Shown: one piece after another, positions 19,038 to 28,699 of the stretch | How the letters are laid out: each line of letters opens with the position of its first letter | Position numbering within the stretch: the stretch's first letter is position 1 | DNA from: Pseudoalteromonas luteoviolacea H33-S | GTDB lineage: Bacteria > Pseudomonadota > Gammaproteobacteria > Enterobacterales > Alteromonadaceae | Reading direction: 5' to 3' | DNA length: 64,000 nt | NCBI RefSeq assembly: GCF_001625695.1 | Contig: NZ_AUXY01000133.1 | Coordinates: forward strand, 1-64,000 | Notes under the pieces: generated by a model | Seen by the model: only the letters and a program-made list of their open reading frames with translations | Database searches by the model: none | What the model was told of the DNA's origin: nothing | Program-made: the position numbers and the translations under genes

Positions 19038-20588
19038 CTATTTGCTCACCTTTCTTAGGTTTAAATCATGAAAGTTATAAGAAAAATCAGTGCTACTACT
19101 TACTGCTTTCATTTTGAATCCGCTGACCTTACCATCGAAGTCGACGTCAAAGTTTACAAAAGCATCCGCATTTAGTGTTCGGTCATGCCATTTTGCAACA
19201 AATCGGTTGCCTTCTAGGTGGTCAAGCTTACCAGTTAAAGCATTACCGCGAGAAAACTGAATATTAAGCTCGGAGCCTGTCACTGTGACATCCACTGTGC
19301 CATACCAATCATCCCTGTAAGTACCGGCATATTGAACAAGTGCGATAGGCGGTTTGGATGTGTTCAGTTGTAAGGGCTTTTCTGTTTTCTTTTGTTGTTT
19401 TTTGTAGGCTTCGTATCGTTTGTTGCCTTCTATGTACACATCAATGTAATTTGTGGGTTCTGCTTCAATATAGTGTTCTAGGATAGTTGCGGTTAGACCT
19501 TGAGCTGCTCGTGACCATTGATTTGTAAGCGCAATCACAGCAACATCTTTTTCAGGTAAAAAAGCGATATGTGAGGTCATGCCTTGTACCGCGCCGCCAT
19601 GAGAAACATGTAAGTGACCATGAAAGTCCATCAAATTCCAACCTAATCCATATGCTTGAAAATGTGTCTGCGCGTATTTTTGATCAATATAAGAGACTTT
19701 CTTTAAAGTCACTGGCTTCCACAGTTCTGCGTGTTGTTTTTCAGAAAGCAAGTTTTGCCCATCAGGCAGTTTTCCTTTGGAAAGAAATAGCTGTGCCCAC
19801 TTTGCCATACCCGCTATGTCACAATTAATTTGGGTATCATCTTTGAAAAAAGTGGTTTTGAGCTCACCTTCCACTTCCATATGCGGTATTGCACGTTTAC
19901 TTGGTATTTTAATTCGAGTCGGGCTTGCTACACAGTGAGTCATTTGCAGCGGTGCTAATAATGCTTTTTCGACATATTCGTCCCAAGGCATCTTGGTGAT
20001 TGCGCGTATAACTTCTTCGGCGACAATATACATTAAATTAACATAAGAATATTCAGAACGAAATGAACTGGTTGGTTTTAAATACTTTAATGCTGAGATG
20101 ATTTCATCAGGCGTTGCGTGTGCCTGTGCATCAGGCCATTGTAATAAGTCCCCAGCTCCCAGAGGCAAACCAGAGCGATGAGTTAACAAGTCGCGAATAG
20201 TAAACTCTCTTGTTACCCAAGGATCATACATTTGAAAGTGCGGCAGATAATCAATGACCTTATCGTCCCAGCTGAGTTTGTTTTCATCTACGAGAAGTGC
20301 CAATGCCGCAGTTACAAATGATTTTGAAATTGACGCGACCTGAAATAGGGTATCCGTGTTTACTGGAGTATTGCTTTCAATCGATTGAACGCCATAGCCT
20401 TTTGCATGGACCACTTCACCACTTTTTACAACTGCCAATGCAATTCCTGGCACATTAAGCTCGTCTGTTGCTTTTTCAACAAGTGCATCTATTTGTTTTG
20501 GCGTTAATTGTGCACTTAGACATAGTGGGGAAAAAATTAACTGTGATAAGACGATTCCTGTATATACAGACTTTTTGATATAGTTCAT
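19038..20588 (-). CDS. Exported serine hydrolase with C-terminal DUF3471-like domain
   Basis: A 516-residue protein with a Sec signal peptide ending near CLSAQ. The beta-lactamase-fold domain has SISK (VASISKSF), YVN (YSYVNLMY) and HGG (VSHGGAVQG) motifs, so it should be active. The C-terminal 100 residues (QYAGTYRDDWYGTVDV...) resemble the DUF3471 lipocalin-like domain that often follows this family. It is divergent from the LytTR regulator, with less than 100 bases between starts, so it is a plausible regulatory target of that protein. AAAGGG precedes the ATG. Confidence 0.85.
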   Translation of the reverse strand: MNYIKKSVYTGIVLSQLIFSPLCLSAQLTPKQIDALVEKATDELNVPGIALAVVKSGEVVHAKGYGVQSIESNTPVNTDTLFQVASISKSFVTAALALLVDENKLSWDDKVIDYLPHFQMYDPWVTREFTIRDLLTHRSGLPLGAGDLLQWPDAQAHATPDEIISALKYLKPTSSFRSEYSYVNLMYIVAEEVIRAITKMPWDEYVEKALLAPLQMTHCVASPTRIKIPSKRAIPHMEVEGELKTTFFKDDTQINCDIAGMAKWAQLFLSKGKLPDGQNLLSEKQHAELWKPVTLKKVSYIDQKYAQTHFQAYGLGWNLMDFHGHLHVSHGGAVQGMTSHIAFLPEKDVAVIALTNQWSRAAQGLTATILEHYIEAEPTNYIDVYIEGNKRYEAYKKQQKKTEKPLQLNTSKPPIALVQYAGTYRDDWYGTVDVTVTGSELNIQFSRGNALTGKLDHLEGNRFVAKWHDRTLNADAFVNFDVDFDGKVSGFKMKAVSSSTDFSYNFHDLNLRKVSK

Positions 20589-20663
20589 TTAAATAGACCC
20601 TTTAAAGCAATTTACTAATTGATAAGGACATTACCAATTACTTCTTATTTTTCCAGTGCTTAT

Positions 20664-22256
20664 ATGCAAGCGGTGGCGTTTCTTCTGCAAAAGGCAGCAA
20701 AACTTATCAGTATGTGCGTTCGACTCTTCTTGAATCCTATTGTGATAAATATCAAGCAGATATGTGGGTGCTTTTTGGCTATTTTTAGCATGATATTCTC
20801 GACACAACTCGTAGCAAATGAATTTAATAAGCAATTTATTCAAGAGGTTAGGGTTTGTTATGATGAAGGCGAAAAGCTGTCTTCAAAGACGTTTTTCCTT
20901 CAAAACTGCAAAAAGATGTCGCTGGGTGAGGTAAAGCCGGGCAATAAGTTAACATGGATAGGCACCGCGTTTGACATAGACGCACCTGAACACATCGATA
21001 AACCAATTGGGTTGTTTTTTTCTGCCCAAGCGGCGGCAGAGTTTTACTTTAATGGCGAATTAATTGGCCGAAATGGTTATCCCTCTTCTCAACCTGATGA
21101 AGAGCTGCCAGGTGTGATGGACTTTGTTACTTATATACCTAAAGGGCTGCTGAAGAAGTCTCAGAATGAAATTATTATTAAACTGTCATCTCATCATAAA
21201 GCGTTTAATATCAGTCGCTCCATTGGGCTTGCGATAGTGGCATACTATGACTCACCTCAAGATATCGTATTGCATCATTATTTACCCACACTGGTGCCGT
21301 TAGGTGTATTGATCATTGGTTTGTTTTTCTCAAGCTTATTGGTGCTACAAGACTTGAATCCAAGGCGAGGCGCTTTTTGGCTTCCTTTACTCTCTTTGCT
21401 GGTAGTACTTCAATTGTTGACAGAAGTGTCAAGGGGATTAGTCGCATACGAATATACTTATCATGAAATTCGATTGGTGGTTATTTTATTACTTGGGACG
21501 TTGAGCGGTCTGAGTTTGCTGTTATATATCATAGATGGTTTTGTAAAGAATCATCGTAAGATCTGCTTTTTCCTATCCATGTTATTGACGTTTATATCTA
21601 TTTATCTGGGCAGTACGATAGAAGACAAAACTGTGATCGCCATACAAGTGCCTGCTGGTATCAGCTTTTTAATCACAGCTTTTCAAGTATTTAATAGGCA
21701 GGAAAATGCGAGAAAACATGCAAGCGCACTTTTAATATTTTTTACCATAATTGCGGTGAACCCCCATGAATTTCTCGATCTCTATTTTTATTATTTTGTT
21801 GCTGCGCTTTTGTTGTTCTTTTTTGTTCAACATGCAATTGCATACAAAAACGAGCAATCTCAAAAGCAACTTGCACAGCAAAGAGCTGATCAGCTACAGC
21901 AAGCATTAGATGAGTATAGTGAGCAGCAGACGCCATCTAAGATAAAACTCAATCTTGCAGATAAAAGCGAGTGGATATCATGTGAGAGTATTTGCTTTGT
22001 GAAAGGAGCGAGAGATTATGTGGAGATCAGTCTAGTAGATAGGCGCAGCGTGTTGCATAACGAGACTTTGACTATCATGGAAGAAAAATTACCCGCAACA
22101 TTTTTGCGTATACATCGCTCATACATTGTAAATAAGCAGTTGATACAGTCTCTTCAAAAGCTTCCATCAGGCGGTGGAAATTTGATACTGAGTTCAGGTG
22201 ACACAGTACCCGTAAGCAGACGGATTATGCCAAAGGTTAGAAAGCAGCTTGATTAA
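20664..22256 (+). CDS. Membrane-bound LytTR-family transcriptional regulator
   Basis: Begins with a hydrophobic segment, followed by an extracytoplasmic jelly-roll-like domain (about 150 residues, with AEFYFNGELIGRNG). Seven or so transmembrane helices follow, of the 7TMR-DISM type, then a Gln-rich coiled coil and a C-terminal LytTR DNA-binding domain. LytTR is visible as CFVKGARDYVEI, FLRIHRSYIVNK and PVSRRIMPKVR. The protein probably senses an external signal and binds DNA directly. Start uncertain: ATG 20664 is used here. AAGGA at 20624 instead faces an in-frame ATT at 20637, and another ATG lies at 20712. Confidence 0.8.
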   Translation: MQAVAFLLQKAAKLISMCVRLFLNPIVINIKQICGCFLAIFSMIFSTQLVANEFNKQFIQEVRVCYDEGEKLSSKTFFLQNCKKMSLGEVKPGNKLTWIGTAFDIDAPEHIDKPIGLFFSAQAAAEFYFNGELIGRNGYPSSQPDEELPGVMDFVTYIPKGLLKKSQNEIIIKLSSHHKAFNISRSIGLAIVAYYDSPQDIVLHHYLPTLVPLGVLIIGLFFSSLLVLQDLNPRRGAFWLPLLSLLVVLQLLTEVSRGLVAYEYTYHEIRLVVILLLGTLSGLSLLLYIIDGFVKNHRKICFFLSMLLTFISIYLGSTIEDKTVIAIQVPAGISFLITAFQVFNRQENARKHASALLIFFTIIAVNPHEFLDLYFYYFVAALLLFFFVQHAIAYKNEQSQKQLAQQRADQLQQALDEYSEQQTPSKIKLNLADKSEWISCESICFVKGARDYVEISLVDRRSVLHNETLTIMEEKLPATFLRIHRSYIVNKQLIQSLQKLPSGGGNLILSSGDTVPVSRRIMPKVRKQLD

Positions 22257-22979
22257 TGTCTTAATTTAGCAACGTCACCTATAACAAGTTCATTACAGTG
22301 GAGAGTACTGTAGATAAATTCTTAGATACTTACAAATTCAATAGTAAGTATCGCTCGCTTTTAAACCATAATTTATATCTTAATAAACCAGCTCATTCCT
22401 TCAAATAAGTGATATCAACTAGAGTTTGCCTAGTTTGAATATTCACACTCCTCTTGGTTTTTCGTTATCTATTAAAGTGTTTTCAGGACTTTTCGCTTAG
22501 CCTCATGTTTATAACTGAAATTTTTCGTCTGGTTTTTATTAACTTTAGCTTAATTAAATGTTTTTTTATTTTATTTTAAACTTGGTTTTTAAATTTCCAA
22601 GAGTTTGCCTTTGAAGAGGGGGATATACTTTTTAAGCTTTATTGGTGTGTGCTCTTTTCTTAATAAAAGTTTCGAGAATTCCAGGTTCTTCATTTAGGTT
22701 TATGTTTTTAAAGGTTTTAGTTTTTTGTTGTAATATTTGGTTTCATTTGTTGGCTCTCCTGCTTTGTTACTTTTTATTGTGTTTTCTGTGTGGTTTTCTA
22801 TTTGTTTTTAAGTCATTTTTTTGAGTTTTGATGTTTTCTTTTTTGATTATATAGTTTTTAAAAAGTTGGTTTTTAAATGTCCTTGTTTTTTTAAAGGCCT
22901 TTTTGGGTTTTTATAATTGAGTTTTATTGGTTTTTATAAGTAGGTTTTTTTTGGTATTTAAAGAGGAAAGGAAGTAATT
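22257..22979. promoter_or_regulatory. T-rich (U-rich RNA) leader before TonB receptor gene
   Basis: From about 22440 to 22960 the plus strand is strikingly T/G-rich, with many TTTTT runs and almost no C. It ends in AAAGAGGAAAGGAAG just before the receptor ATG. A transcript would have a long unstructured U-rich 5' leader. No gene is supported; a short hydrophobic frame at 22642-22824 is a by-product of the composition. A regulatory role is inferred. Confidence 0.45.
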
Positions 22980-25847
22980 ATGGGGAAGAAGAGTAAACTA
23001 AACCCGATTAGTATTTCAGTTAAATTGATGTGCTTAGGTGCACTCAGTACAGCACCAGCTCACATAGCATATGCAAATGAGGGGGCAATTGAAAAAATCG
23101 AAGTTACAGGGTCGCGCATCATACGTGAAGGTGCAATTGCGCCCAGTCCTGTTTCAGTGCTCTCAGGGCAAGATTTGGTTAATACTGGCGCACTGAGTAT
23201 TGGTGAAGCACTAAATAAACTGCCGAGTTTAAAGCCTACTTTTGGGATGCAAAACTCAGGTCGTTTTATCGGAACTTCGGGCCTGAATGTATTAGATTTA
23301 AGAGGAATGGGGGTTGATCGGACTTTAGTACTTGTAAATGGGAAGCGACATGTGTCTAGTAGCGGAGGCTCCGCTATGGTTGATACGAATACCATTCCGA
23401 CCGAGTGGGTTGACCGCGTAGAGGTTATTACCGGAGGGGCTTCTGCAATATATGGTGCTGATGCCGTTACGGGGGTAGTCAACTTTATACTGAAAGAAAA
23501 TATTGAAGGTTTTTCTATCGCGGCAACCCATGGTGAGGCGGAAAACTCAAATTACGATAACCAAAAATTAAGTATCTCTTTTGGGCAAGACTTCTTAGAG
23601 GGAAGAGGAAATTTTGGTATTTCTTATGAATTTGCAACTCAATCAAGGTTGAATGCACTTGATAATGAATTTACAAACTATGCTGCTCGCGAGTTGACTA
23701 ATTTTGAACAAGATCCGAATAGGCCTGATGACTTAAATAATCCAGACGAAAAATTTTATGACAATGCTGGATTCTTTAATTTGACGGAGGCAGGTGTATT
23801 TAACGCAGGCGGTGTTTATTATACGTTCAATGAAGATGGTTCTCCACGACCAATGCAGCTTGATTATAATAAGTTGGATGGGCTTGCCTGTGTTGATTGT
23901 GAGTATTTAAACCTACGTAAATTTTTAGAGATCCAGCCAACGTTTGATAGGCATATAATCAACTTTAAAACCAATTATGATATTAATGATGAGACTACTT
24001 TTTATTTTGAAGGTAAATTTGCAAAAATAGAGTCTGAGAATTGGGGGCAACCAAGTTATCATACGCGCTCAGGAATCACCCTCTCTCGGGACAATGCGTT
24101 TTTACACCCGCAAACAGCACAGATAATGGATTCAACTCTTGATGATGAGGGTAATCCAATAACTGCTCTTCGTATTAACCGTTTTAACGAAGATATTGGT
24201 CGTCGATTCGAAATTAATACACGTGAAACAACACGTTTTGTATTTGGATTGAAAGGTATTGTTGCTGAGGACTGGGACTACGAGGTATTCATCAATTCCG
24301 GTGTGACAGAGATCGAACGTGCAAATCATAATAATCTCGTCAGACCGAACTTCCAAGCCGCAATCGATGCTGTGTTCGACGATTCCGGTAATGTGGTATG
24401 TCGTGATACACAGGCGCGTGCTGATGGGTGTATGCCTATGGATATAATGGGTTTCAACCGCCCAAGCCAAGAATCCATCAATTACGTTAATACTCTGTCT
24501 GTCGGCACTGCGAAGTTAGAGCAGCTCAATGCTGGTGCAAGTCTTGCCAACGCTGGCGTTTATGAGTTGCCTGCCGGCACTGTAGGTATTGCTTTTGGTA
24601 TTGAATATCGTGAAGAAAAAAGTCGTCAAACAGAAGATGACAATGCCAAAACTGGTGAAACTTTCTTTAATGTTTTAGGTGAAGATGAAGGTGAGTATGA
24701 TGTATCAGAAGTGTTTGTTGAGACATCCATTCCTCTGCTAGGCGATATACCATTGGTTGATACGCTGACCTTAGAATTGGCAAGTCGCTATGCTGATTAT
24801 AGTACAGTGGGTGATGTGACGAGCTGGAAAGTCGGCTTGGATTGGCAGGTATATGATGATTTAAGATTACGATCTACGTTATCTGAAGCGATTCGAGCAC
24901 CAAATATCGTAGAATTGTTCGGCGCTACAAGTGAAACTTTCTATGGCGTTGACGACCCTTGTCGAGTAAAAAATATTAATAAAATGTCTGGGGCGGCAAA
25001 AACACAAAGAGAAGCAAATTGTGGTTTAATTGGTGTACCAGCAGGATTTGACGATTCATATGATTCTGCTAGGGTCCGGGGCGCACAATCTGGCAATGAA
25101 GAGCTTACTCCGGAAGAGTCGACAAGTTACACGGTAGGTGCAGTTTTTACGCCTAGTTTTATTGATGGCTTAACCTTTACTGTCGATTATTGGAATATAG
25201 AGCTAGAAGACTCTATTTCTCGTATTCGTTCTCAGCAAATTGTCGATCGCTGTGTTGATTCTAGTAGCATTGACAATCAATACTGCGAATTAATTACTCG
25301 TGCTGGCGATGGCCGAATGACTTTAATTGAGAGTAAGTCATTAAATATTGCAATGCAAAAGTCATCGGGTGTCGATTTTGAACTTAATTATGATATCAAA
25401 ACGAGCTTAGGTAACTTTAAAACTCGCTTGCTTGCAACGCGCTTAATCGAACGAAAGCAATTTCCATTTCAAGAAGAAGTCACTGCGTTCGAAGAGTATG
25501 CCGGTGTAGATGCTGAACCGTCTTGGTCGGGGGCATTTGATATTGGTTACGCTTATGAAGATTTTTTTGCAAGCTGGAAAATGCGTTACATTGAACAGAC
25601 AAATCGTTACCGTCCTGATGAGCTTGAAAAGAACCCTAACCCTTCAAATCATATGCAGTGGCCAACTTATGTGGTGACTGATATTTCAGGCGGGTATAAC
25701 TTTGACAATGGTATAACAGCTAAAGTTGGAATCGACAATGTGTTTAATAAAGAGCTTATTCGCTACACCACAGCGACGTCTTCTGAAACTTCATCGTTTG
25801 ACAATATAGGCCGCTTTGGTTACGTGCAACTCTCCTATAAATTCTAA
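22980..25847 (+). CDS. TonB-dependent outer-membrane receptor
   Basis: A 955-residue protein. The signal peptide ends near IAYAN. EKIEVTGSRI opens the plug domain (about residues 40-165), with conserved LDLRGMGVDRTLVLVNGKRH and ITGGASAIYGADAVTGVVNF. The remainder is a 22-strand barrel ending in an aromatic-terminal strand, FGYVQLSYKF, recognised by the Bam complex. This plug style is typical of Alteromonadales receptors for carbohydrates, peptides or siderophores, and the ligand is not evident. GGAAAGGAAG lies at the start. It is preceded by the U-rich leader and followed by a strong terminator. Confidence 0.92.
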   Translation: MGKKSKLNPISISVKLMCLGALSTAPAHIAYANEGAIEKIEVTGSRIIREGAIAPSPVSVLSGQDLVNTGALSIGEALNKLPSLKPTFGMQNSGRFIGTSGLNVLDLRGMGVDRTLVLVNGKRHVSSSGGSAMVDTNTIPTEWVDRVEVITGGASAIYGADAVTGVVNFILKENIEGFSIAATHGEAENSNYDNQKLSISFGQDFLEGRGNFGISYEFATQSRLNALDNEFTNYAARELTNFEQDPNRPDDLNNPDEKFYDNAGFFNLTEAGVFNAGGVYYTFNEDGSPRPMQLDYNKLDGLACVDCEYLNLRKFLEIQPTFDRHIINFKTNYDINDETTFYFEGKFAKIESENWGQPSYHTRSGITLSRDNAFLHPQTAQIMDSTLDDEGNPITALRINRFNEDIGRRFEINTRETTRFVFGLKGIVAEDWDYEVFINSGVTEIERANHNNLVRPNFQAAIDAVFDDSGNVVCRDTQARADGCMPMDIMGFNRPSQESINYVNTLSVGTAKLEQLNAGASLANAGVYELPAGTVGIAFGIEYREEKSRQTEDDNAKTGETFFNVLGEDEGEYDVSEVFVETSIPLLGDIPLVDTLTLELASRYADYSTVGDVTSWKVGLDWQVYDDLRLRSTLSEAIRAPNIVELFGATSETFYGVDDPCRVKNINKMSGAAKTQREANCGLIGVPAGFDDSYDSARVRGAQSGNEELTPEESTSYTVGAVFTPSFIDGLTFTVDYWNIELEDSISRIRSQQIVDRCVDSSSIDNQYCELITRAGDGRMTLIESKSLNIAMQKSSGVDFELNYDIKTSLGNFKTRLLATRLIERKQFPFQEEVTAFEEYAGVDAEPSWSGAFDIGYAYEDFFASWKMRYIEQTNRYRPDELEKNPNPSNHMQWPTYVVTDISGGYNFDNGITAKVGIDNVFNKELIRYTTATSSETSSFDNIGRFGYVQLSYKF

Positions 25848-25867
25848 GGAGAATTTTAGTCACATTG

Positions 25868-25895
25868 AAAAGGCATGCGTTTGCGTGCCTTTTTT
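25868..25895 (+). terminator. Rho-independent terminator of TonB receptor gene
   Basis: AAAGGCATGC pairs with GCGTGCCTTT around a GTTT loop, with one mismatch, and runs into TTTTTT. It lies 20 bases past the stop codon. Confidence 0.8.
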
Positions 25896-26032
25896 GCGTA
25901 AAATAAGAACAAATGGTTTGGCCAAAAAGAGACGATAGAGTTCTAACAAAACTCATCGGTTCTAGCTGATTAAAAATGTAGGCTTTAGGTGAGTTGGCAA
26001 GAGCACTGGGGCAATCCTAGCGCTCCAATAAC

Positions 26033-27184
26033 TTATTGTTTAGGTATGGTATTGCGCTTTGCTTGAAATAAAGAGCGCTTCTTTGGATCTGAGGACCTTT
26101 CAACTGCCAAAGCAAGTAGTTTATCTGTCTTCTCTATGTCCCCTTTTGAATGGTAAATTCTGGCTAATTCAAAATAGGGCTCAGGGAGGTAGGGCGTCTC
26201 AATGATAACTTCTTTTAGTGCTTGAATTGCTTTAGTAAATCGTCCTTTTTGAGCAGATCTTTGAGCAACTTGAATCTTATCAAACGGAGTCAATGCCGTT
26301 TCATCAAGTAAATTTTCCAACTGCTCAACAAGTTCAATATTATTCTGATTTTTGGCAATAGAAAGATAATTCGCAAGTAAGTTTTGACTAGTTAGATTAT
26401 AGCTCTTTGCGTATTCATAAATCTTCATAGCATGACTTTCTTGCCCACTACGACGGTGCAGTACTGCTGAAATATTTATCAGCTCAGGGTCATAAGGTTT
26501 GTAACTCAATGCTTGCTTGAGCATATTAAAGCTTTGATTGAAGTTGTCCTCTAATAATGCGTCAACGGCTCTATTTGCATAAAATTTTGTAACAAGATCA
26601 TGGTAGTTTGCATTATCGATAAAAAAACTGTCTTGGGCAGGGAAGTAATCAACGACTGTACCAGCTCTAATGACTTCAATTGTGTTTGGGTCAGAAGTCG
26701 CTTTTGGCGCTAATAGCTTGGTACGAAAATGATTTGAAATGAGGATGGTATTGTTACTTTTTTTAAATACAGGGACGGTGCCTACTTCTATAAATGTCGT
26801 ATCCACTTGTGCAAGCTTTGCATATGCTTGAGTGAGTATGGCTAATGAAATGCAATTACCTTCATTTCTTTCTAATGACTCAATTGCCGTGAGGGTGTCA
26901 CCGTCGTAAGTAAATAGGTCGATACGTTGTTCAAGATAATTAAAAATGATCTTATCTTCTCTAATCCCCTTAATGAGTTCGTTATTGAAATAATCTAAGA
27001 ATTTTTCTTGTTCTTGGACGGGGAGTGTAAATATTTCTTGCTCATTTATCGTAAGTGCTTGCTCAAATGTGTCGTCACTAAACAGGTCAGATACCAAAGG
27101 GATTGTTTCAGGAGGAGTATCTTTTGTACTAGAGCAGCCACTTATCAGCGCCATAAAAAGTAAAAAAGTTATGTGCTTAGTCAT
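26033..27184 (-). CDS. Lipoprotein with transglutaminase-like and TPR domains
   Basis: A 383-residue protein. Lipobox ISGC with Cys17 when started at the ATG at 27184, which has AAGGA 8 bases upstream; a start 27 bases earlier lacks this. Residues about 60-200 resemble a transglutaminase-like domain, with candidate nucleophile Cys in RNEGNCISLAIL and a downstream His in ISNHFR. From about 200 on there are several TPR-like helical pairs (YEYAKSYNLTSQNLLANYL; PEPYFELARIYHSKGD). A possible role is peptide or amide processing at the envelope. It is convergent with the TonB receptor gene. Confidence 0.7.
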   Translation of the reverse strand: MTKHITFLLFMALISGCSSTKDTPPETIPLVSDLFSDDTFEQALTINEQEIFTLPVQEQEKFLDYFNNELIKGIREDKIIFNYLEQRIDLFTYDGDTLTAIESLERNEGNCISLAILTQAYAKLAQVDTTFIEVGTVPVFKKSNNTILISNHFRTKLLAPKATSDPNTIEVIRAGTVVDYFPAQDSFFIDNANYHDLVTKFYANRAVDALLEDNFNQSFNMLKQALSYKPYDPELINISAVLHRRSGQESHAMKIYEYAKSYNLTSQNLLANYLSIAKNQNNIELVEQLENLLDETALTPFDKIQVAQRSAQKGRFTKAIQALKEVIIETPYLPEPYFELARIYHSKGDIEKTDKLLALAVERSSDPKKRSLFQAKRNTIPKQ

Positions 27185-27536
27185 AAATAATATCCTTAAC
27201 GATTGTGACAACGGGTTTAGTTATGACATGAATTGATATGGTTTTCAATATAAGTGCGCAATAATAAGTGAGCTAAATCAGGCTTATATAGTATGTAAGC
27301 AGCTGTAGTTGCTTGTCGAGTTTGATAAATATAATTTAAAAACTATCCACAAATTCATTATTACTTGTAAATAGTAGTGGGTTTTAAAATAAATTATCTT
27401 TGAGCATTTTTTACCTAAATACCTGTTATTTCAATTTGTTATTAGTAAGTGAAAATAAATCAATTCATATTTGTTGTAATTTTCAACAGTTGGCGGTTAG
27501 TTTATATTTTTAATACAAACAAAAGGAAATTAAATA
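27185..27536. other. Divergent intergenic region
   Basis: About 350 very AT-rich bases between divergent starts, expected to hold both promoters. An in-frame extension of the next gene begins at 27449 but has no ribosome-binding site. Confidence 0.4.
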
Positions 27537-27784
27537 TGAAGTTATCTCTTATGGGTATGGCAATTATCTTACTCTCTGCAAGTACATTGGTACCAACGGC
27601 TCAGGCATCTGGTTCTCCATATACACTGTGCAAGTATGAATTCGAGACCGGCGCTCCAGATCATATTAGGCCACCAAACTCAGAATCGTTCACTAAGTAC
27701 TATTCTGGACATGTGAGCTGTCCATCAACCTATGTAGGGGCTTGGGGTTATTATTTATTAAAGATTCAAAGGCACTTTAATTAG
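27537..27784 (+). CDS. Small secreted protein, unknown
   Basis: An 82-residue protein with a Sec signal peptide (MKLSLMGMAIILLSASTLVP, cleavage near AQASG). The mature part of about 57 residues has two Cys (LCKYEF and VSCPST) that could form a disulfide. No family is recognised. AAAGGAAATTAA precedes the ATG at 27537. It lies upstream of the first Cys-rich leader peptide gene, but on the opposite strand. Confidence 0.6.
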
Positions 27785-28433
27785 AGTCAACCTAAATAAG
27801 TAGGTTACACGGCCTAGGTAACACGGTTTACTTTCAGAAAACTTGGTGCGCTAAACCTGCAAGTGCCTTGGCTGTGTAGATTTAGGAACTTAATCTTCAT
27901 ATAAGAACATTATTTAGCCTCACCGTTTTGTTTACTTATTTCAAGCCTACATACATCAATGTTTTAACAAATGAGCTTATAGCCTTATTGGTTGCTATCG
28001 AGAGTGTGTCGTTAGGTAAAGTTAGCAGTCAAAAATATGAGCAAAATATTTCTGCTCGTTAGTTTAGGGTTTTGACAAGTGCGTTCATTGTTTCTATCTA
28101 TAGGTAAATTTAAAACTGCGTGCAGCGAAAAGGGGATCACAAGAAGTACTCACAAAATAGGAAACCAGTTTGAACAACTCAGTATATTCACGCCTTTGGT
28201 ATCAAGCGTTTGCTGAGTTAATATTAGCTTTCGTACTGAGAGCTGAGCGTTTTCACCCTTTGTAGAAGCTACTTTAACTAAAATTGAAGCAAATTGGACT
28301 AGGAGCCAGGTTATAAAAAGCTGTATTGCACAAGTGGTGATATCTGGCGCTGTAGTCGTGCTATTTTTTAGAGGTGTAATTATAAAATTAGTAGTATTTG
28401 GTGATTAAATTTTATTTTTATTAAAATAAGAAA
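27785..28433. other. Gene-free stretch
   Basis: About 650 bases. I see no gene, repeat or strong signal up to the terminator at 28434. Confidence 0.4.
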
Positions 28434-28460
28434 GTGATGGTTTTTGAAGTTAACCATCAC
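28434..28460 (-). terminator. Terminator of the first leader-peptide gene
   Basis: GTGATGGTT (28434-28442) pairs perfectly with AACCATCAC (28452-28460). Read on the minus strand it is followed by a U-rich run. It lies just after the stop of the peptide gene at 28493, supporting a monocistronic transcript. Confidence 0.7.
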
Positions 28461-28492
28461 ACCGTGATTTATTTTAGTTAAATAAAATCACA

Positions 28493-28699
28493 TTAACACA
28501 TAGCAGTCCAACAGCAGGCTGTTTGCTGTTTATTTGTATATAGCAATGTATCACATGTTTGTGCTTTGACAGAGCCACAGTGATTGGTGCAATTATCAGT
28601 AAGGCGTCCACCACCAACTTCAGGGGTTGCGTTAACTGGAAGCTGCTTATTATCTTGGCTTAGGGATTTAAAGCTTTTTTTATTTAGGCTAAGTTTCAT
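28493..28699 (-). CDS. Double-Gly leader, Cys-rich precursor peptide (RiPP-like), copy 1
   Basis: A 68-residue peptide. The leader begins MKLSLNKKSFKSLSQDNKQL and ends in VGGG at residue 31. The following 37-residue core is rich in Thr and contains six Cys, including a CC pair and a C-terminal Cys (ACCWTAMC). The leader matches that of the gene at 31894 in 20 of 31 positions, with GG at the same residues (30-31), while the cores are unrelated. This is the pattern of ribosomally made natural-product or bacteriocin precursors cleaved after GG. AAAGGA precedes the ATG at 28699. No modifying enzyme or C39 transporter lies nearby. Confidence 0.7.
   Translation of the reverse strand: MKLSLNKKSFKSLSQDNKQLPVNATPEVGGGRLTDNCTNHCGSVKAQTCDTLLYTNKQQTACCWTAMC

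Noticed and set aside
13427..20588. Serine beta-lactamase-fold genes as antibiotic resistance
   Set aside because: Motifs and lengths fit COG1680 esterases/peptidases, and nothing points to class A, C or D resistance enzymes.
22642..22824. Small hydrophobic frame in the T-rich leader
   Set aside because: Phe/Leu/Cys-rich only because the DNA is T-rich; no ribosome-binding site.
27537..27784. Third member of the precursor peptide family
   Set aside because: It begins MKLSL like the two peptides, but then has an ordinary hydrophobic Sec signal peptide and no GG leader.
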